Below, one piece after another: positions 44,216 through 53,753 of a stretch of 64,000 bases of DNA. The stretch is from Terriglobia bacterium (GTDB lineage Bacteria > Acidobacteriota > Terriglobia > Bryobacterales > Bryobacteraceae). Position numbers and translations under genes: made by a program. Position 1 is the stretch's first letter. Each line of letters begins with the position of its first letter. Below the pieces are notes generated by a model, which worked only from the letters and a program-made list of their open reading frames with translations, was not told the origin of the DNA and did no database searches. The stretch is from positions 1-64,000 of the forward strand of contig JAIQFI010000011.1 in NCBI GenBank assembly GCA_020073345.1, given 5' to 3'.

Positions 44216-46594
44216 ATGCTTCGTTCATTTTGGGTCGTACTTGCTCTGTCCGTCATCGCGCCGGCTCAAACTCCGGCGCCCGATAAACTTCCCATCAAGC
44301 GAGTAGTACTGTACAAGAACGGGGTCGGGTATTTCGAACACCAAGGCCAGGTGCAAGGGAATCAAGACGTGGGGATTTCCTTCACCTCGGGCCAGCTCAA
44401 CGACGTACTAAAGTCACTCACCGTACTAGACCTGAACGGCGGCCGGATCACCGGGGTGAACTACGGATCTTCCGCGCCCATCGACCGCCAGATCGGCGAC
44501 CTTCGTCTTCCCATCGGGCAGAAGACTTCTCTCATGGATTTTCTCGACGCCATCCGCGGAGCCCGAGTCGAAGTCAAAAGCGGACAGCAGAGCCTGAGCG
44601 GCCGGCTGCTCAGCATCGAGCGCAAGACGCGAATCGCGGGCGGAAACACCTCGGAAGTGGACTTCCTCTCGCTCATCACCGAATCAGGAGAAGTACGTAC
44701 CACCGAACTATCTCCAGCTTTCTCCGTAAAGCTCCAGGAACGAGGCCTATCCGATAAAGTGGAGCGCTATCTCGATTTGGCGTCTGCCTCACGGGAACCA
44801 GATATTCGCCGGATGTCGGTGTCCACCGAAGGAACCGGCGAGCGTTCCCTGTTCCTTAGCTACATCAGCGAGGTTCCAGTCTGGAAGGCGACATACCGGA
44901 TCGTGCTCAGTCCCAAACAAGTCAAGATGCCGTTGTTGCAGGGATGGGCCATCGTTGATAACACAGTTGGACAGGATTGGGAGAACGTTCAGTTATCGCT
45001 GGTAGCGGGCGCGCCGCAGTCGTTCATCCAGAACCTTTCGCAGCCGTTCTATACCCGCCGGCCCGTAGTACCCCTGTCCGAGGCTTTGATGATGCAGCCG
45101 CAAACGTACCAGGCGACGCTGATCCCGGGCGTTGCGCAAATCGCGGGCACTATTTCTGACCCGTCCGGAGCGGTGGTCGCCAACGCCACCGTCAGGGCAT
45201 ACGACCTGAACGGCAACCTCTTGGGCTCAGTCAATACCGACGCTCGTGGCGATTATGCCTTTAATTCCCTTCCCGCCGGTCAGGTGCGACTGGAAGTCAG
45301 TGTTGCCGGGTTCAAGAAGTATGTTCACCAGGGAGTCAACGTTGGTTACGGGGCTCCCATGCAGCGCGACGTACGACTCGAAGTGGGCAGCGTGGCCGAA
45401 TCCGTGACGGTGACGGCGGAAGCCTCGCGGCTCAATACGCAAGCCAGCACTGTTTCTCGCAATAACCTCGGTAGTGGTTCCAATCTCGGCAACTTCGACC
45501 GGCTCAACCAGTACACAAACCTACAGAAGTCCTACGGTCAGGTCGGCGGGGGTTTGCCGTTCGCGCCCAACCTCGAGGCCGCACGATCTAGCGTCGAGAC
45601 CGCGGCTGTAGCCCGCGATCTCGGCGATCTGTTCGAGTACAAACTAAAGGAGCCGATCAGCATCATCAGAAACCAGTCGGCGATGGTTCCCATCGTGCAG
45701 TCGCCGATCTCCGCGGAGAAAGTCTCTGTGTGGAACTATCGTTCCAGCGCTGCGCGCCCGCAACGCGCGCTGTGGCTCAACAACACCACCGGGGTTACGC
45801 TCGACGGCGGCAGCTTCAACGTTCTGGAGCAGGATACCTTCGCCGGAGAAGGCATCTTCGACAATATCCGCCCGAATGAGCGCCGCTTGGTCTCCTACGC
45901 CGTGGACCTGGCGATCAACGCAAGCTCGCGCAACTCGACTGACCGGCAGCGTGTGACCAGGGTTCGCATCAACAAAGGTGTCTTGATCCAGGAAAGTGAA
46001 ATGCGTGAGACCAAGACCTATACGTTCCGCAACGAGGACACCACTCCCCGGACGGTGATCGTCGAGCACCCAGTACGGGCCGGTTACTCGCTGCGCGGGG
46101 AAGCGAAGCCTGAGGAGACGACGGCACAGTGGATGCGCTTCCATCTGGAAATCGGGGCCAAGCAGACGGCGACGCTAAAGGTGGAAGAAGCCCGACCGCT
46201 GGAGGCTTCCTTCCAGATCTCGCAGTTGAACCACGACCAGGTCGCTCTTTTCGTGAAGGAGCGTTCCATCAGCTCCGCGGTAGAGGAAGCACTGCGCGGC
46301 GTCTTCAGCCAAAGGAGCGCGGTCGATAGCCTCGAATCGCAGAAAGACGAACGAGATGAGGAGATCCATAACATTTACGACGACCAGCAGCGTATCCGCG
46401 AGAATCTGAAAGCCCTGACGGATAGCGCTAACGAGAAGGCCCTGGTGCAGCGCTACACCAAGCAACTGGACGATCAGGAGAACCGCCTCGATGCGCTCCG
46501 CCGGGAAAATGCGCAGATCCAGTCCCGGATCGACGCCGCGAACGAAGTTCTGGAGAAAACCATCCAGAGCTTGTCTTTCGATGAAAAGCTCTAG
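44216..46594 (+). CDS. DUF4139-type secreted protein with inserted carboxypeptidase-regulatory domain
   Basis: 792 residues, AAGGGGGAA ribosome site, signal MLRSFWVVLALSVIAPAQ. The N-terminal half has DUF4139 features: VVLYKNGVGYFEHQG and VWKATYRIVL, and they resume with VWNYRSSAARPQRALWLNN. Between them, residues about 306-420 read AGTISDPSGAVVANATVRAY, ARGDYAFNSLPAGQVRLEV and GSVAESVTVTAEA, the N-terminal module of Oar-type TonB-dependent proteins. The C-terminal ~100 residues form a coiled coil (QRIRENLKAL region). Insert and host appear to be one continuous frame. Confidence 0.75.
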   Translation: MLRSFWVVLALSVIAPAQTPAPDKLPIKRVVLYKNGVGYFEHQGQVQGNQDVGISFTSGQLNDVLKSLTVLDLNGGRITGVNYGSSAPIDRQIGDLRLPIGQKTSLMDFLDAIRGARVEVKSGQQSLSGRLLSIERKTRIAGGNTSEVDFLSLITESGEVRTTELSPAFSVKLQERGLSDKVERYLDLASASREPDIRRMSVSTEGTGERSLFLSYISEVPVWKATYRIVLSPKQVKMPLLQGWAIVDNTVGQDWENVQLSLVAGAPQSFIQNLSQPFYTRRPVVPLSEALMMQPQTYQATLIPGVAQIAGTISDPSGAVVANATVRAYDLNGNLLGSVNTDARGDYAFNSLPAGQVRLEVSVAGFKKYVHQGVNVGYGAPMQRDVRLEVGSVAESVTVTAEASRLNTQASTVSRNNLGSGSNLGNFDRLNQYTNLQKSYGQVGGGLPFAPNLEAARSSVETAAVARDLGDLFEYKLKEPISIIRNQSAMVPIVQSPISAEKVSVWNYRSSAARPQRALWLNNTTGVTLDGGSFNVLEQDTFAGEGIFDNIRPNERRLVSYAVDLAINASSRNSTDRQRVTRVRINKGVLIQESEMRETKTYTFRNEDTTPRTVIVEHPVRAGYSLRGEAKPEETTAQWMRFHLEIGAKQTATLKVEEARPLEASFQISQLNHDQVALFVKERSISSAVEEALRGVFSQRSAVDSLESQKDERDEEIHNIYDDQQRIRENLKALTDSANEKALVQRYTKQLDDQENRLDALRRENAQIQSRIDAANEVLEKTIQSLSFDEKL

Positions 46595-46629
46595 GTAAAT
46601 AGGGGGCTGCCGTCAGCTGCGCGGCGTGT

Positions 46630-47454
46630 TCATCGCAACGACGCGTTCAGTGAGCCCTGACGGTAGCCTTCCAAATCCAGCGTCACGTAGTGGAAGCCGA
46701 GCGGCTTGAAAATCGCAGTGAACGCTCGCGCCATTTCAGGAGCTAAAGCGCGCTCCAGCTCTTCCGGCGCGATCTCGATCCGCACCAGGTCGCCGTGAAA
46801 CCGTACGCGAAATTGGCGGAAGCCCAGCGCCTTGATCGCTTCTTCGCCGCGCTCCACCGTTTTCACGTTCTCGATGGTCACCGGAGTCCCGTACGGAATC
46901 CGCGAGCTCAGGCAAGCCGACGCAGGCCTGTCCCACGTCTTGAGTCCAGCGCGTTGCGATAACTCGCGGATCTCGGCCTTGGTTAATCCCGCTTCCACAA
47001 GGGGCGCCTTCACCTGATGAATCTTCGCCGCGCTCTGACCCGGCCGGTAATCACCAAGATCATCGACGTTCACCCCGTAGATCACGTGCGCGATGCCCCG
47101 CTCGCGAGCCACCTCATCGAGCCTCGCGAACAACTCATCCTTGCAGTGAAAACAGCGGTCGGGACCGTTCTTGACGTAATCCGGATTCTCGAACTCGCGC
47201 GTCGCGATGTACTCGTGCCGGAACCCCCACTCGCGCGCGAACTCCTCGGCATCGCGCTTGTGCGATTCGGGAAACGATGCGGAATCGGCGGTGATCGCGA
47301 TCGCTTGGTCGCCCAAAGCCTCGTGCGCTGCCCATGCGAGATATGCCGAATCGGCGCCGCCGGAATACGCTACGATGACGCTGCCCAGATCGCGCAGGGA
47401 CTCAAGAAGCGCGTCCTGCTTAGTTTGTACGTCGGAGCCCGCCACCGGAATCAT
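46630..47454 (-). CDS. larE: LarE-type sacrificial sulfur transferase
   Basis: 274 residues. PP-loop SGGADS at 31-36, NPDYVKNGPDRCFHCKDEL in the middle, and ASACLSSRIPYG with Cys181 at the position of the sacrificial sulfur-donor Cys of LarE. LarE makes the nickel-pincer cofactor of lactate racemase and related enzymes. larB, larC and the racemase larA are not in the window. The start overlaps the upstream zinc-ribbon gene by 35 bases. Confidence 0.9.
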   Translation of the reverse strand: MIPVAGSDVQTKQDALLESLRDLGSVIVAYSGGADSAYLAWAAHEALGDQAIAITADSASFPESHKRDAEEFAREWGFRHEYIATREFENPDYVKNGPDRCFHCKDELFARLDEVARERGIAHVIYGVNVDDLGDYRPGQSAAKIHQVKAPLVEAGLTKAEIRELSQRAGLKTWDRPASACLSSRIPYGTPVTIENVKTVERGEEAIKALGFRQFRVRFHGDLVRIEIAPEELERALAPEMARAFTAIFKPLGFHYVTLDLEGYRQGSLNASLR

Positions 47455-47866
47455 ATCTTGAGTATACCGGGTAGTGGTCCGGAGCCATCACAATGCGCTG
47501 AAGCTCATTGCGATCGAGCCAGATCACGGAACACGACTCGCACGTATCGATATTGACATTCCCAGGGCCGCCGTAAGGATGACCCGTCATGCTTTTGCCG
47601 CACTGCGGACACGTGAAATGGCGGTCTGCATCCGAGTTGTCGCGAGGCTGGATATCCGATCCAGTAGGCCGCCGCAAAGTGCGCAGGAATTCGACCAACG
47701 GCAAAAAGTTCGCGATCGGAAGCAGCAGGCCCCGGCACTTCGTGCAGTACAGCACGGACTTGCCCTGAATGGTCCCGTCCGAAAGCAGCGCTTGGCAGGC
47801 CGGGCAGACGCTGGCAGTCTCCGCGCCGACCTGAACTTCGTCTTCGTTTACTTGTATCTCGGCCAT
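47420..47866 (-). CDS. Zinc-ribbon protein upstream of larE
   Basis: 148 residues with two zinc-ribbon-type Cys pairs, CPACQ ... CTKCRG and CPQCGKS ... CESC, and a WLDRNELQRI helix typical of TFIIB-type zinc-ribbon proteins (DUF-type). The 3' end overlaps larE by 35 bases, so it is co-transcribed; a role in nickel or sulfur handling would be a guess. It begins 26 bases after gyrA. Confidence 0.75.
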   Translation of the reverse strand: MAEIQVNEDEVQVGAETASVCPACQALLSDGTIQGKSVLYCTKCRGLLLPIANFLPLVEFLRTLRRPTGSDIQPRDNSDADRHFTCPQCGKSMTGHPYGGPGNVNIDTCESCSVIWLDRNELQRIVMAPDHYPVYSRYDSGGGLRRTN

Positions 47867-47892
47867 GCCGAATCTATCGGCATTTGGCCCAA

Positions 47893-50472
47893 CTACTGCA
47901 GCGGCAGATCGCTTTGCCCGTTCGTTCCGCCTTCCGGCGCGTCCGGAATCAGACTGGCCGCGGCCACCTGATCGCCTTCCTCGACGTTCACCAGCCGGAC
48001 GCCCTGCGTCGACCGGCCCGCCTGGCGGATCTCGCTCGAATCGATACGGATGATCTGACCCTGCTTGGTGATGATCATCAACTCAGAATCTTCCTTCACC
48101 GAGAGGATGCCCACCACTTTGCCGATACGCGGCGTTGTCTTCATGTTGATCACGCCCTTGCGGCCGCGAGCAGTCAGCCGGTAATCCTGGAGCGGCGTAC
48201 GCTTGCCGTAGCCATTTTCGGAGATCGAAAGAATCAAGCCTTCTTTGGCGACGACTTCCGCGCCCACCAGGTAATCGCCCTCTTCGAGATCCATGCCCCT
48301 AACGCCGCGCGCCGGACGGCCCATTGGACGGACATCTTCTTCGTTGAAGCGGCACGCCATGCCTTCATGCGATCCCAGGAAAATGTAGTCCTCGCCGCTG
48401 GTCAACCGCGCCGCCAGCAGTTCGTCGCCTTCGTCCAGACCCAAAGCGATAATGCCCCGCGCCATGGGATTGTCGAACTCGGTTAACTCGCACTTCTTGA
48501 TAACGCCGTGCTTGGTAACCATCACGATGAATTTGCCCGCCACGAACTCCTTCACGGGCAGGAAGGCCGTGACCACTTCTTCCGGCTGCAAATTCATCAG
48601 CCCCGAAGCGTGTTTGCCCTTGCCGGTGGTGCCGGCATCGGGGATGTTGTAGATCTTGAGCCAGAACACGCGGCCCTTGTTGGTGAAGATCAACAGGTAC
48701 GCGTGCGTGGAGGCGATGATCAGGTGCTCCACCACGTCCTCGGCGCGCGTGCCCATCCCGATGCGGCCCTTGCCGCCGCGCGTTTGCCGCCGGTAGGTAT
48801 CGACAGCCGTGCGCTTCAGGTATCCGCCGCGTGAGACGGTCACCGCGACGTCCTCGACCTGGACCAGGTCTTCGAGCGTAATCTCGCCGGTATCCTCGAT
48901 GATCTGGGTCTTGCGCTCGTCGCCGTATTCCTTCAAGACTTCCTTCAGTTCGTTCACGACCACGCCCCGCAGAACTTTCTCGGAGCCCAGGATGTCCATG
49001 TACTCGGCGATCCGCTTCTGGATCTCCGCCAGCTCATCCAGAATCTTCTGCTGCTCCATGCCGGTCAGGCGCTGGAGTTGCAATTCGATGATGGCCTGCG
49101 CTTGTCTCTCTGTGAATCGCGGACCACGCGGATCCGCGTCCACAAGCTTCGCGTATTCTTTCGCCTCGGCCGGCGTGATGAACGCCATCAGCGCTTCCCG
49201 GGCTTCTTTGGGATTCTTGGCCGCACGGATCAGCGCAATCACCTGATCCAGATTCGTCAGGGCTCGTTGGAAGCCGAGCAAAATATGCTCGCGTTCCCGC
49301 GCCTTGCGCATCAAGTAATCGGTTCGCCGCCGGACCACATCCAGACGGTGATCGATGAAGCGCTTCAGCGCGTCCAGCAATCCCATCTCCTTCGGCTGCC
49401 CGTTGACGATCGCCAGCAGGATCACACCGAAGGTGATCTGCATCTGCGTGAGCTTGTACAGGTTGTTCAGAATGACTTCGGCCTGCTCGCCGCGCTTCAG
49501 CTCGAAGACGATGCGCATGCCGTCGCGGTCGCTCTCATCGCGAATCTCGGAGATGCCTTCGAGGCGCTTCTCGTTAACCAGCGCCGCGGCGTTCTCGATC
49601 AGGCGAGCTTTGTTGACCTGGTAGGGCAGTTCCTGGACGATGATGGCCTGGCGATCCTTGCCCATGTCCTCGGTCTTCGCGAGCGCGCGCAGCTTGATGG
49701 TGCCGCGGCCGTTCGCGAAGTAGTCATGAATGCCCTGCCGGCCCAGGATGAGGCCGCCGGTGGGGAAGTCGGGACCGGTCACCAGCTCGGCGATCTTGGG
49801 AAGACCGATGCCCGGATTCTGCACCAGCGCGATGCAGGCGTTGACGATCTCGGTGATATTGTGCGGCGGAATCTTGCTCGCCATTCCCACCGCGATGCCT
49901 TCGCTGCCGTTGATCAGAAGATTCGGCACCCGCGTGGGCAGGACTTCCGGCTCGATCTCCTGCTCGTCGTAGTTGGGTTTGAAATCGACGGTTTCTTTGT
50001 CGATGTCTTCCAGAAGTTCGGCCGCGATGCGAGCCAACCGCGCCTCGGTATACCGCATGGCCGCTGGCGGATCGCCGTCCACGGACCCGTAGTTTCCCTG
50101 CCCGTCGATCAGCGGATAGCGCATCGAAAACGGCTGCGCCATGCGGACCAAGGCGTCATAAATCGCCGAGTCGCCGTGCGGATGGAGCTTACCCATGACA
50201 TCGCCGACCACACGGGCGGACTTCTTCGTCGGGCGGTTAAAATGCAACCCCATCTCGTGCATCATGTAGAGAATCCGGCGATGCACCGGCTTTAAACCAT
50301 CGCGGACGTCGGGCAGGGCGCGTCCCACGATCACGCTCATGGCGTAATCCAGGTACGAGCGCTTCATCTCGTCTTCGATGTTGATGGGGATCAGGTTTTT
50401 CGCCCCACCATCGCCGCCTAGAGGTATCTGCCCGCCCGGAGGCGGAGTTGTCGGGTCCTGAGGATCTGCCAA
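47893..50472 (-). CDS. gyrA: DNA gyrase subunit A
   Basis: 859 residues. Catalytic Tyr141 in AMRYTEARL; the quinolone region [10 protein letters not shown] has Ser102 and Asp106, the sensitive residues. The winged-helix domain, coiled-coil tower and C-terminal beta-pinwheel are intact. The GyrA box reads QTRGGKG (codons 48766-48786), one change from the usual QRRGGKG. The start is TTG at 50472, supported by AGGAG nine bases upstream and by the lack of other starts. gyrB is not adjacent. Confidence 0.97.
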   Translation of the reverse strand: MADPQDPTTPPPGGQIPLGGDGGAKNLIPINIEDEMKRSYLDYAMSVIVGRALPDVRDGLKPVHRRILYMMHEMGLHFNRPTKKSARVVGDVMGKLHPHGDSAIYDALVRMAQPFSMRYPLIDGQGNYGSVDGDPPAAMRYTEARLARIAAELLEDIDKETVDFKPNYDEQEIEPEVLPTRVPNLLINGSEGIAVGMASKIPPHNITEIVNACIALVQNPGIGLPKIAELVTGPDFPTGGLILGRQGIHDYFANGRGTIKLRALAKTEDMGKDRQAIIVQELPYQVNKARLIENAAALVNEKRLEGISEIRDESDRDGMRIVFELKRGEQAEVILNNLYKLTQMQITFGVILLAIVNGQPKEMGLLDALKRFIDHRLDVVRRRTDYLMRKAREREHILLGFQRALTNLDQVIALIRAAKNPKEAREALMAFITPAEAKEYAKLVDADPRGPRFTERQAQAIIELQLQRLTGMEQQKILDELAEIQKRIAEYMDILGSEKVLRGVVVNELKEVLKEYGDERKTQIIEDTGEITLEDLVQVEDVAVTVSRGGYLKRTAVDTYRRQTRGGKGRIGMGTRAEDVVEHLIIASTHAYLLIFTNKGRVFWLKIYNIPDAGTTGKGKHASGLMNLQPEEVVTAFLPVKEFVAGKFIVMVTKHGVIKKCELTEFDNPMARGIIALGLDEGDELLAARLTSGEDYIFLGSHEGMACRFNEEDVRPMGRPARGVRGMDLEEGDYLVGAEVVAKEGLILSISENGYGKRTPLQDYRLTARGRKGVINMKTTPRIGKVVGILSVKEDSELMIITKQGQIIRIDSSEIRQAGRSTQGVRLVNVEEGDQVAAASLIPDAPEGGTNGQSDLPLQ

Positions 50473-50527
50473 GTGTTAGTACTCCTAAGTGGACGTGCCG
50501 CGAGTGCGGCGGTTAAGTACTATTTTA
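50473..50527 (-). promoter_or_regulatory. gyrA 5' region: SD, hairpin and -10 box
   Basis: AGGAG (50486-50482) lies nine bases before the TTG. GCCGC (50497-50501) and GCGGC (50506-50510) form a five-bp stem with a four-base loop in the leader. TAAAAT (50527-50522) fits a -10 box, with a start near 50515. No matching -35 is clear. The hairpin could modulate gyrase expression. Confidence 0.5.
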
Positions 50528-50599
50528 CCTCATTGTGTCACTTGAGAAAGTGCCACAATCCGGCCGTTTTTCTCATCGGTGGAATCGTATTCTGGCGGC

Positions 50600-51049
50600 A
50601 TGAGAAAACAACCTATAGCGCTCCTTCTGGCATCAATTCTTGCCATTTCCTCAGCCCAGGCAGCCGACGCGGTCCGATGGGAGGACCTTCCCAAGAAAAT
50701 CGGAAAGGGGAATAACAGCGAGTATACGATCGTCACCCAAGACGGGAATAACCAAAAAGGACGAGCACCGGAGTTCAGTGCGAAAGGCGTCCGGGTCGGT
50801 AATTCGAGCCTGGTTGTCGCTCGAGGAGAGGTTGCCGTAATCAGAGTCCATCACCACCAAAAAATGGGTGATGCCGCGGATGTGCCTTTCAAGTGGGTTT
50901 TCAGGAGGATGGACGAGGGCTGGTTGATTTTTGCATGGGCGCTCTTGCCTGCGTTCATCGGAGTGTACGCCGCCACAGCCCCGCCCGCGATCGCCGTCGA
51001 AGGCATCCGGCGGCTGCTACCCGACAAAGTGATAACAGTCGCACCATGA
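50600..51049 (+). CDS. Small secreted/membrane protein of unknown function
   Basis: 149 residues from the ATG at 50600, giving the signal peptide MRKQPIALLLASILAISSAQ with cleavage after AQA; a GTG at 50579 would spoil it. The mature part has a beta-rich segment (SEYTIVTQDGNN to VAVIRVHHHQK) and a C-terminal hydrophobic stretch (WLIFAWALLPAFIGVYAATA). No family recognised. Confidence 0.65.
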   Translation: MRKQPIALLLASILAISSAQAADAVRWEDLPKKIGKGNNSEYTIVTQDGNNQKGRAPEFSAKGVRVGNSSLVVARGEVAVIRVHHHQKMGDAADVPFKWVFRRMDEGWLIFAWALLPAFIGVYAATAPPAIAVEGIRRLLPDKVITVAP

Positions 51050-51061
51050 CACGCAGTCTGT

Positions 51062-51067
51062 TACACT
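51062..51067 (+). promoter_or_regulatory. Candidate -10 box for the first fused spermidine-synthase-like gene
   Basis: TACACT ends six bases before the GTG at 51074, and no ribosome site is present. A leaderless transcript is the simplest reading. Confidence 0.45.
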
Positions 51068-51073
51068 GCGCCG

Positions 51074-53077
51074 GTGGTTCTGTACCTGGCGACAATCTTC
51101 CTCAGCGCCTTTCTTCTGTTCCAGGTCCAGCCGATCATGGGCCGATTCATCCTGCCCTGGTTCGGTGGCACACCGGCCGTCTGGAGCGTCTGCCTTCTGT
51201 TCTTCCAGGCGGCTCTCCTGGCTGGATACGCATACGCGCACTGGCTGGGCTCGCGAAAAAACCCCCGTATTCACATCGTGCTCCTGGCCGCGTCGCTGGT
51301 ATTCCTCCCGGTTATTCCCACGCGGCCAGCGATTACCGACACCCCATCCGCACGGATTCTGCTGTTACTCGCAGTAACTGTCGGCGTCCCGTACTTTCTT
51401 CTTTCGGCGACAGCGCCCCTATTGCAGAAATGGTTGGCATCGGAGCGGTCGCCGTGGCGCCTCTATGCTCTGTCTAATTTCGGATCGTTCCTGGCGCTGC
51501 TGAGCTATCCGTTCCTGGTCGAGCCGTACGTGCGACTGCGCGCGCAAGCCTGGGTCTGGTCGGGACTCTATATCGCATTCGTCACCCTGTGCGGGGTGGT
51601 AGCGTGGGCCTCCAGACCCGCGGCTCCTTCAAGCGAGTCCGGCCAGGAGGCCGGACCTACTGACGCCGGACCTACCTTCCCTACAATTCTCTTCTGGCTG
51701 GGACTCTCTGCAGCCGGCTCGACCGTGCTCCTGGCCACCACCAACATTCTCACGCAGGATGTCGCCGTGAGCCCGTTTCTGTGGATCGCCCCGCTTGCAC
51801 TCTACCTGCTCAGTTTCGTCCTGACTTTCGAAAGCGATCGCTGGTATTTGCGGCGGCCTTTCGCGATCGCGATAGGAGTCCTGGCCCCCGCGTCCTACGC
51901 CGTTCTCAACGCCGGAGTGGGGATCAGTTTATCGATTCAGTTGGCTGTGTACCTGGCTGCGTTGTTCGTGGCTTGCATGATTTCAAACGGCGAACTCTGG
52001 CTTGCGCGGCCCGAGCCGTCGCACCTTACCGCTTTCTACCTGACGATTGCCGGTGGCGGAGCTTTGGGCGGCGTGTTCGTCGCGCTCATCGCGCCGCGCA
52101 TTTTCAAGGAGTTCGACGAATATCCCCTCGGGCTCGCTGCCACTTGCCTGCTGGGACTCGTTGGCTGGATGCGGGCCGGCGCATGGAGCATGTGGACCAA
52201 ACACAACATCATGGTCCGCATCCCGCTGATGGCCCTGCTGATCGGCGGGCTGGGCGGCGTGGTGGCGATCAATCTCAGTGGTGTTCGGCCGATTGTCGCC
52301 AAGTGGCGAAATTTTTACGGGATTCTTCAAGTCACCGATCACCCCGATCCCAAAGGCGCGATGCGTGAACTGACGCATGGTCGCATCAAGCACGGCTCGC
52401 AGTATCTGGAACAGGCCTGGCGCGACCGCCCGACGTCGTACTACGGCCCGCACAGCGGCGTCGCGATGGCGCTGAACGCGCTCCCCGAAGCTCCCCGGCA
52501 GATCGCTGTGATTGGACTTGGCACCGGAACTATGGCCGCCTGGGGCCGTCGCGGCGACCTCGTCCGGTTCTACGAGATCAATCCGCTAGTGCCGACGATC
52601 GCCACCACGTGGTTCACCTTTCTGCCGGATTCGAGAGCCAAGACCGATGTCGTGCTCGGCGATGCTCGCATCCAGATGGAGCGCGAAGTGTCGGTTTTCG
52701 ATCTTATCGGGGTCGACGCTTTCTCGAGCGATGCCATCCCGATGCATCTGCTCACCGCGGAAGCCGCCGACATCTACCGGAAGCGCTTGATTCCGGGCGG
52801 CCTGCTGCTCTTTCACATCTCCAACCGCTCGCTCAATCTGGAGCCGGTCACCCGAGGCCTCGCGCAACACCTCAACTGGAACGCCGCGCAAATACTGGCG
52901 GAGGACAGCCCGTCGACCGGCGAGGACGGCTCGCGTTGGGTAATTCTTACCGAGAATCTCGGGCTGCTGCAGAAGGTCACGCAAGCCGCGCCGCATGTCG
53001 GCTGGACCGACCCAAATCGCAAGCCGATTCTGTGGACCGACGACTTCGCCAGTCTCTGGCACGTCCTGAAGTGGTAA
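51074..53077 (+). CDS. Membrane-fused spermidine-synthase-like protein
   Basis: 667 residues, GTG start. The N-terminal ~400 residues hold about ten helices; the C-terminal domain is a SpeE-type Rossmann fold with IAVIGLGTGTMAAWG (SAM site), RFYEINPLV, GDARIQME and DAFSSDAIPMHLLTAEA. Such fused proteins are widespread, and whether they make polyamines is unproven. An in-frame palindrome at 51637-51675 adds a loop between helices. The stop is one base from the convergent secreted-protein stop. Confidence 0.85.
   Translation: MVLYLATIFLSAFLLFQVQPIMGRFILPWFGGTPAVWSVCLLFFQAALLAGYAYAHWLGSRKNPRIHIVLLAASLVFLPVIPTRPAITDTPSARILLLLAVTVGVPYFLLSATAPLLQKWLASERSPWRLYALSNFGSFLALLSYPFLVEPYVRLRAQAWVWSGLYIAFVTLCGVVAWASRPAAPSSESGQEAGPTDAGPTFPTILFWLGLSAAGSTVLLATTNILTQDVAVSPFLWIAPLALYLLSFVLTFESDRWYLRRPFAIAIGVLAPASYAVLNAGVGISLSIQLAVYLAALFVACMISNGELWLARPEPSHLTAFYLTIAGGGALGGVFVALIAPRIFKEFDEYPLGLAATCLLGLVGWMRAGAWSMWTKHNIMVRIPLMALLIGGLGGVVAINLSGVRPIVAKWRNFYGILQVTDHPDPKGAMRELTHGRIKHGSQYLEQAWRDRPTSYYGPHSGVAMALNALPEAPRQIAVIGLGTGTMAAWGRRGDLVRFYEINPLVPTIATTWFTFLPDSRAKTDVVLGDARIQMEREVSVFDLIGVDAFSSDAIPMHLLTAEAADIYRKRLIPGGLLLFHISNRSLNLEPVTRGLAQHLNWNAAQILAEDSPSTGEDGSRWVILTENLGLLQKVTQAAPHVGWTDPNRKPILWTDDFASLWHVLKW
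51637..51675. repeat. REP-like palindrome inside a coding region
   Basis: GTCCGGCC (51637-51644) and GGCCGGAC (51649-51656) are a perfect 8-bp stem with a 4-base loop, followed by GCCGGACCTAC twice (51650-51660 and 51665-51675). The frame of the membrane protein stays open, giving GQEAGPTDAGP. The CCTAC flank and stem match the 9368-9398 element. Confidence 0.6.
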
Positions 53078-53078
53078 G

Positions 53079-53453
53079 CTACTTTGCCCGCGTAGCGACC
53101 GCTTCTTCGGTGAACATGTCCAGGATCGTGCGGGTCAACTTAAGGTCATTGCCCGCGAGCTTCCCTTTATAGACGATCCGCAGCGGCATGTCCTGGAAAT
53201 TGAGGTTCTCAACGAACGAGATATCGTCGCCGTTCACGGTGCCCTCGGTAATTTCGGTTTCCGTCATGGCCAGCTCTGATTTCGCTTTGCCGGTGAGCTT
53301 GGTGCCTTCGACCTTGAAGGTGTAGGTGTACTTCTGGGCGCCCACCTGCGTATCGAAGGTCGCAGTCCACGTCCCGGTTACATCCGCAGCAAATGCCGCT
53401 GCCGCCATCGCAGCCACGATCACCGCACCGATCAGAAATCTCTGTTTGACCAT
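53079..53453 (-). CDS. Small secreted beta-barrel-like protein
   Basis: 124 residues. Signal MVKQRFLIGAVIVAAMAAAA with cleavage after AFA. The mature part GTWTATFDTQVGAQKYTYTF and GKLAGNDLKLTRTI is the pattern of small lipocalin-like exported proteins common in Acidobacteriota and Planctomycetes. Ligand unknown. Convergent with the spermidine-like gene, one base apart. Confidence 0.75.
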   Translation of the reverse strand: MVKQRFLIGAVIVAAMAAAAFAADVTGTWTATFDTQVGAQKYTYTFKVEGTKLTGKAKSELAMTETEITEGTVNGDDISFVENLNFQDMPLRIVYKGKLAGNDLKLTRTILDMFTEEAVATRAK

Positions 53454-53540
53454 CCCCGGTCTCCTTTCTTAGATCCTACTAGTTTTCCTTAGGTGCGCGC
53501 CGGCTTCTGGTGTAGAATCGGGCTGAGCTAGTAGGTGTAG

Positions 53541-53753
53541 ATGTCGCAGTTTGCTGTTTCCGATCCCCCCAAAAGCCCTCGTACCTCCGGGCTTCTGGAT
53601 CGCCTTGCTGATTTGTGGTGCCGCCGCATTCACGACAGCCCAATGATGCCCATCCATGGCCGGTATCAATGCCGCAAGTGCCAGCGTTACCATGACGTCC
53701 CCTGGGAACCTCCCAAGGACCAGCCACCCCGCCAAAACTCTATTTCAGCTTGA
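53541..53753 (+). CDS. Small CxxC protein
   Basis: 70 residues with YQCRKCQRYHDVPWE, a half zinc ribbon found in small acidobacterial proteins. Reading frames on the other strand in the same span lack any motif. It overlaps the hydrolase stop by 14 bases. No Shine-Dalgarno is clear. Function unknown. Confidence 0.5.
   Translation: MSQFAVSDPPKSPRTSGLLDRLADLWCRRIHDSPMMPIHGRYQCRKCQRYHDVPWEPPKDQPPRQNSISA

Noticed and set aside
53469-53735. Minus-strand frames opposite the small CxxC gene
   Set aside because: No motifs; the plus-strand frame has a CxxC motif found in known small proteins.
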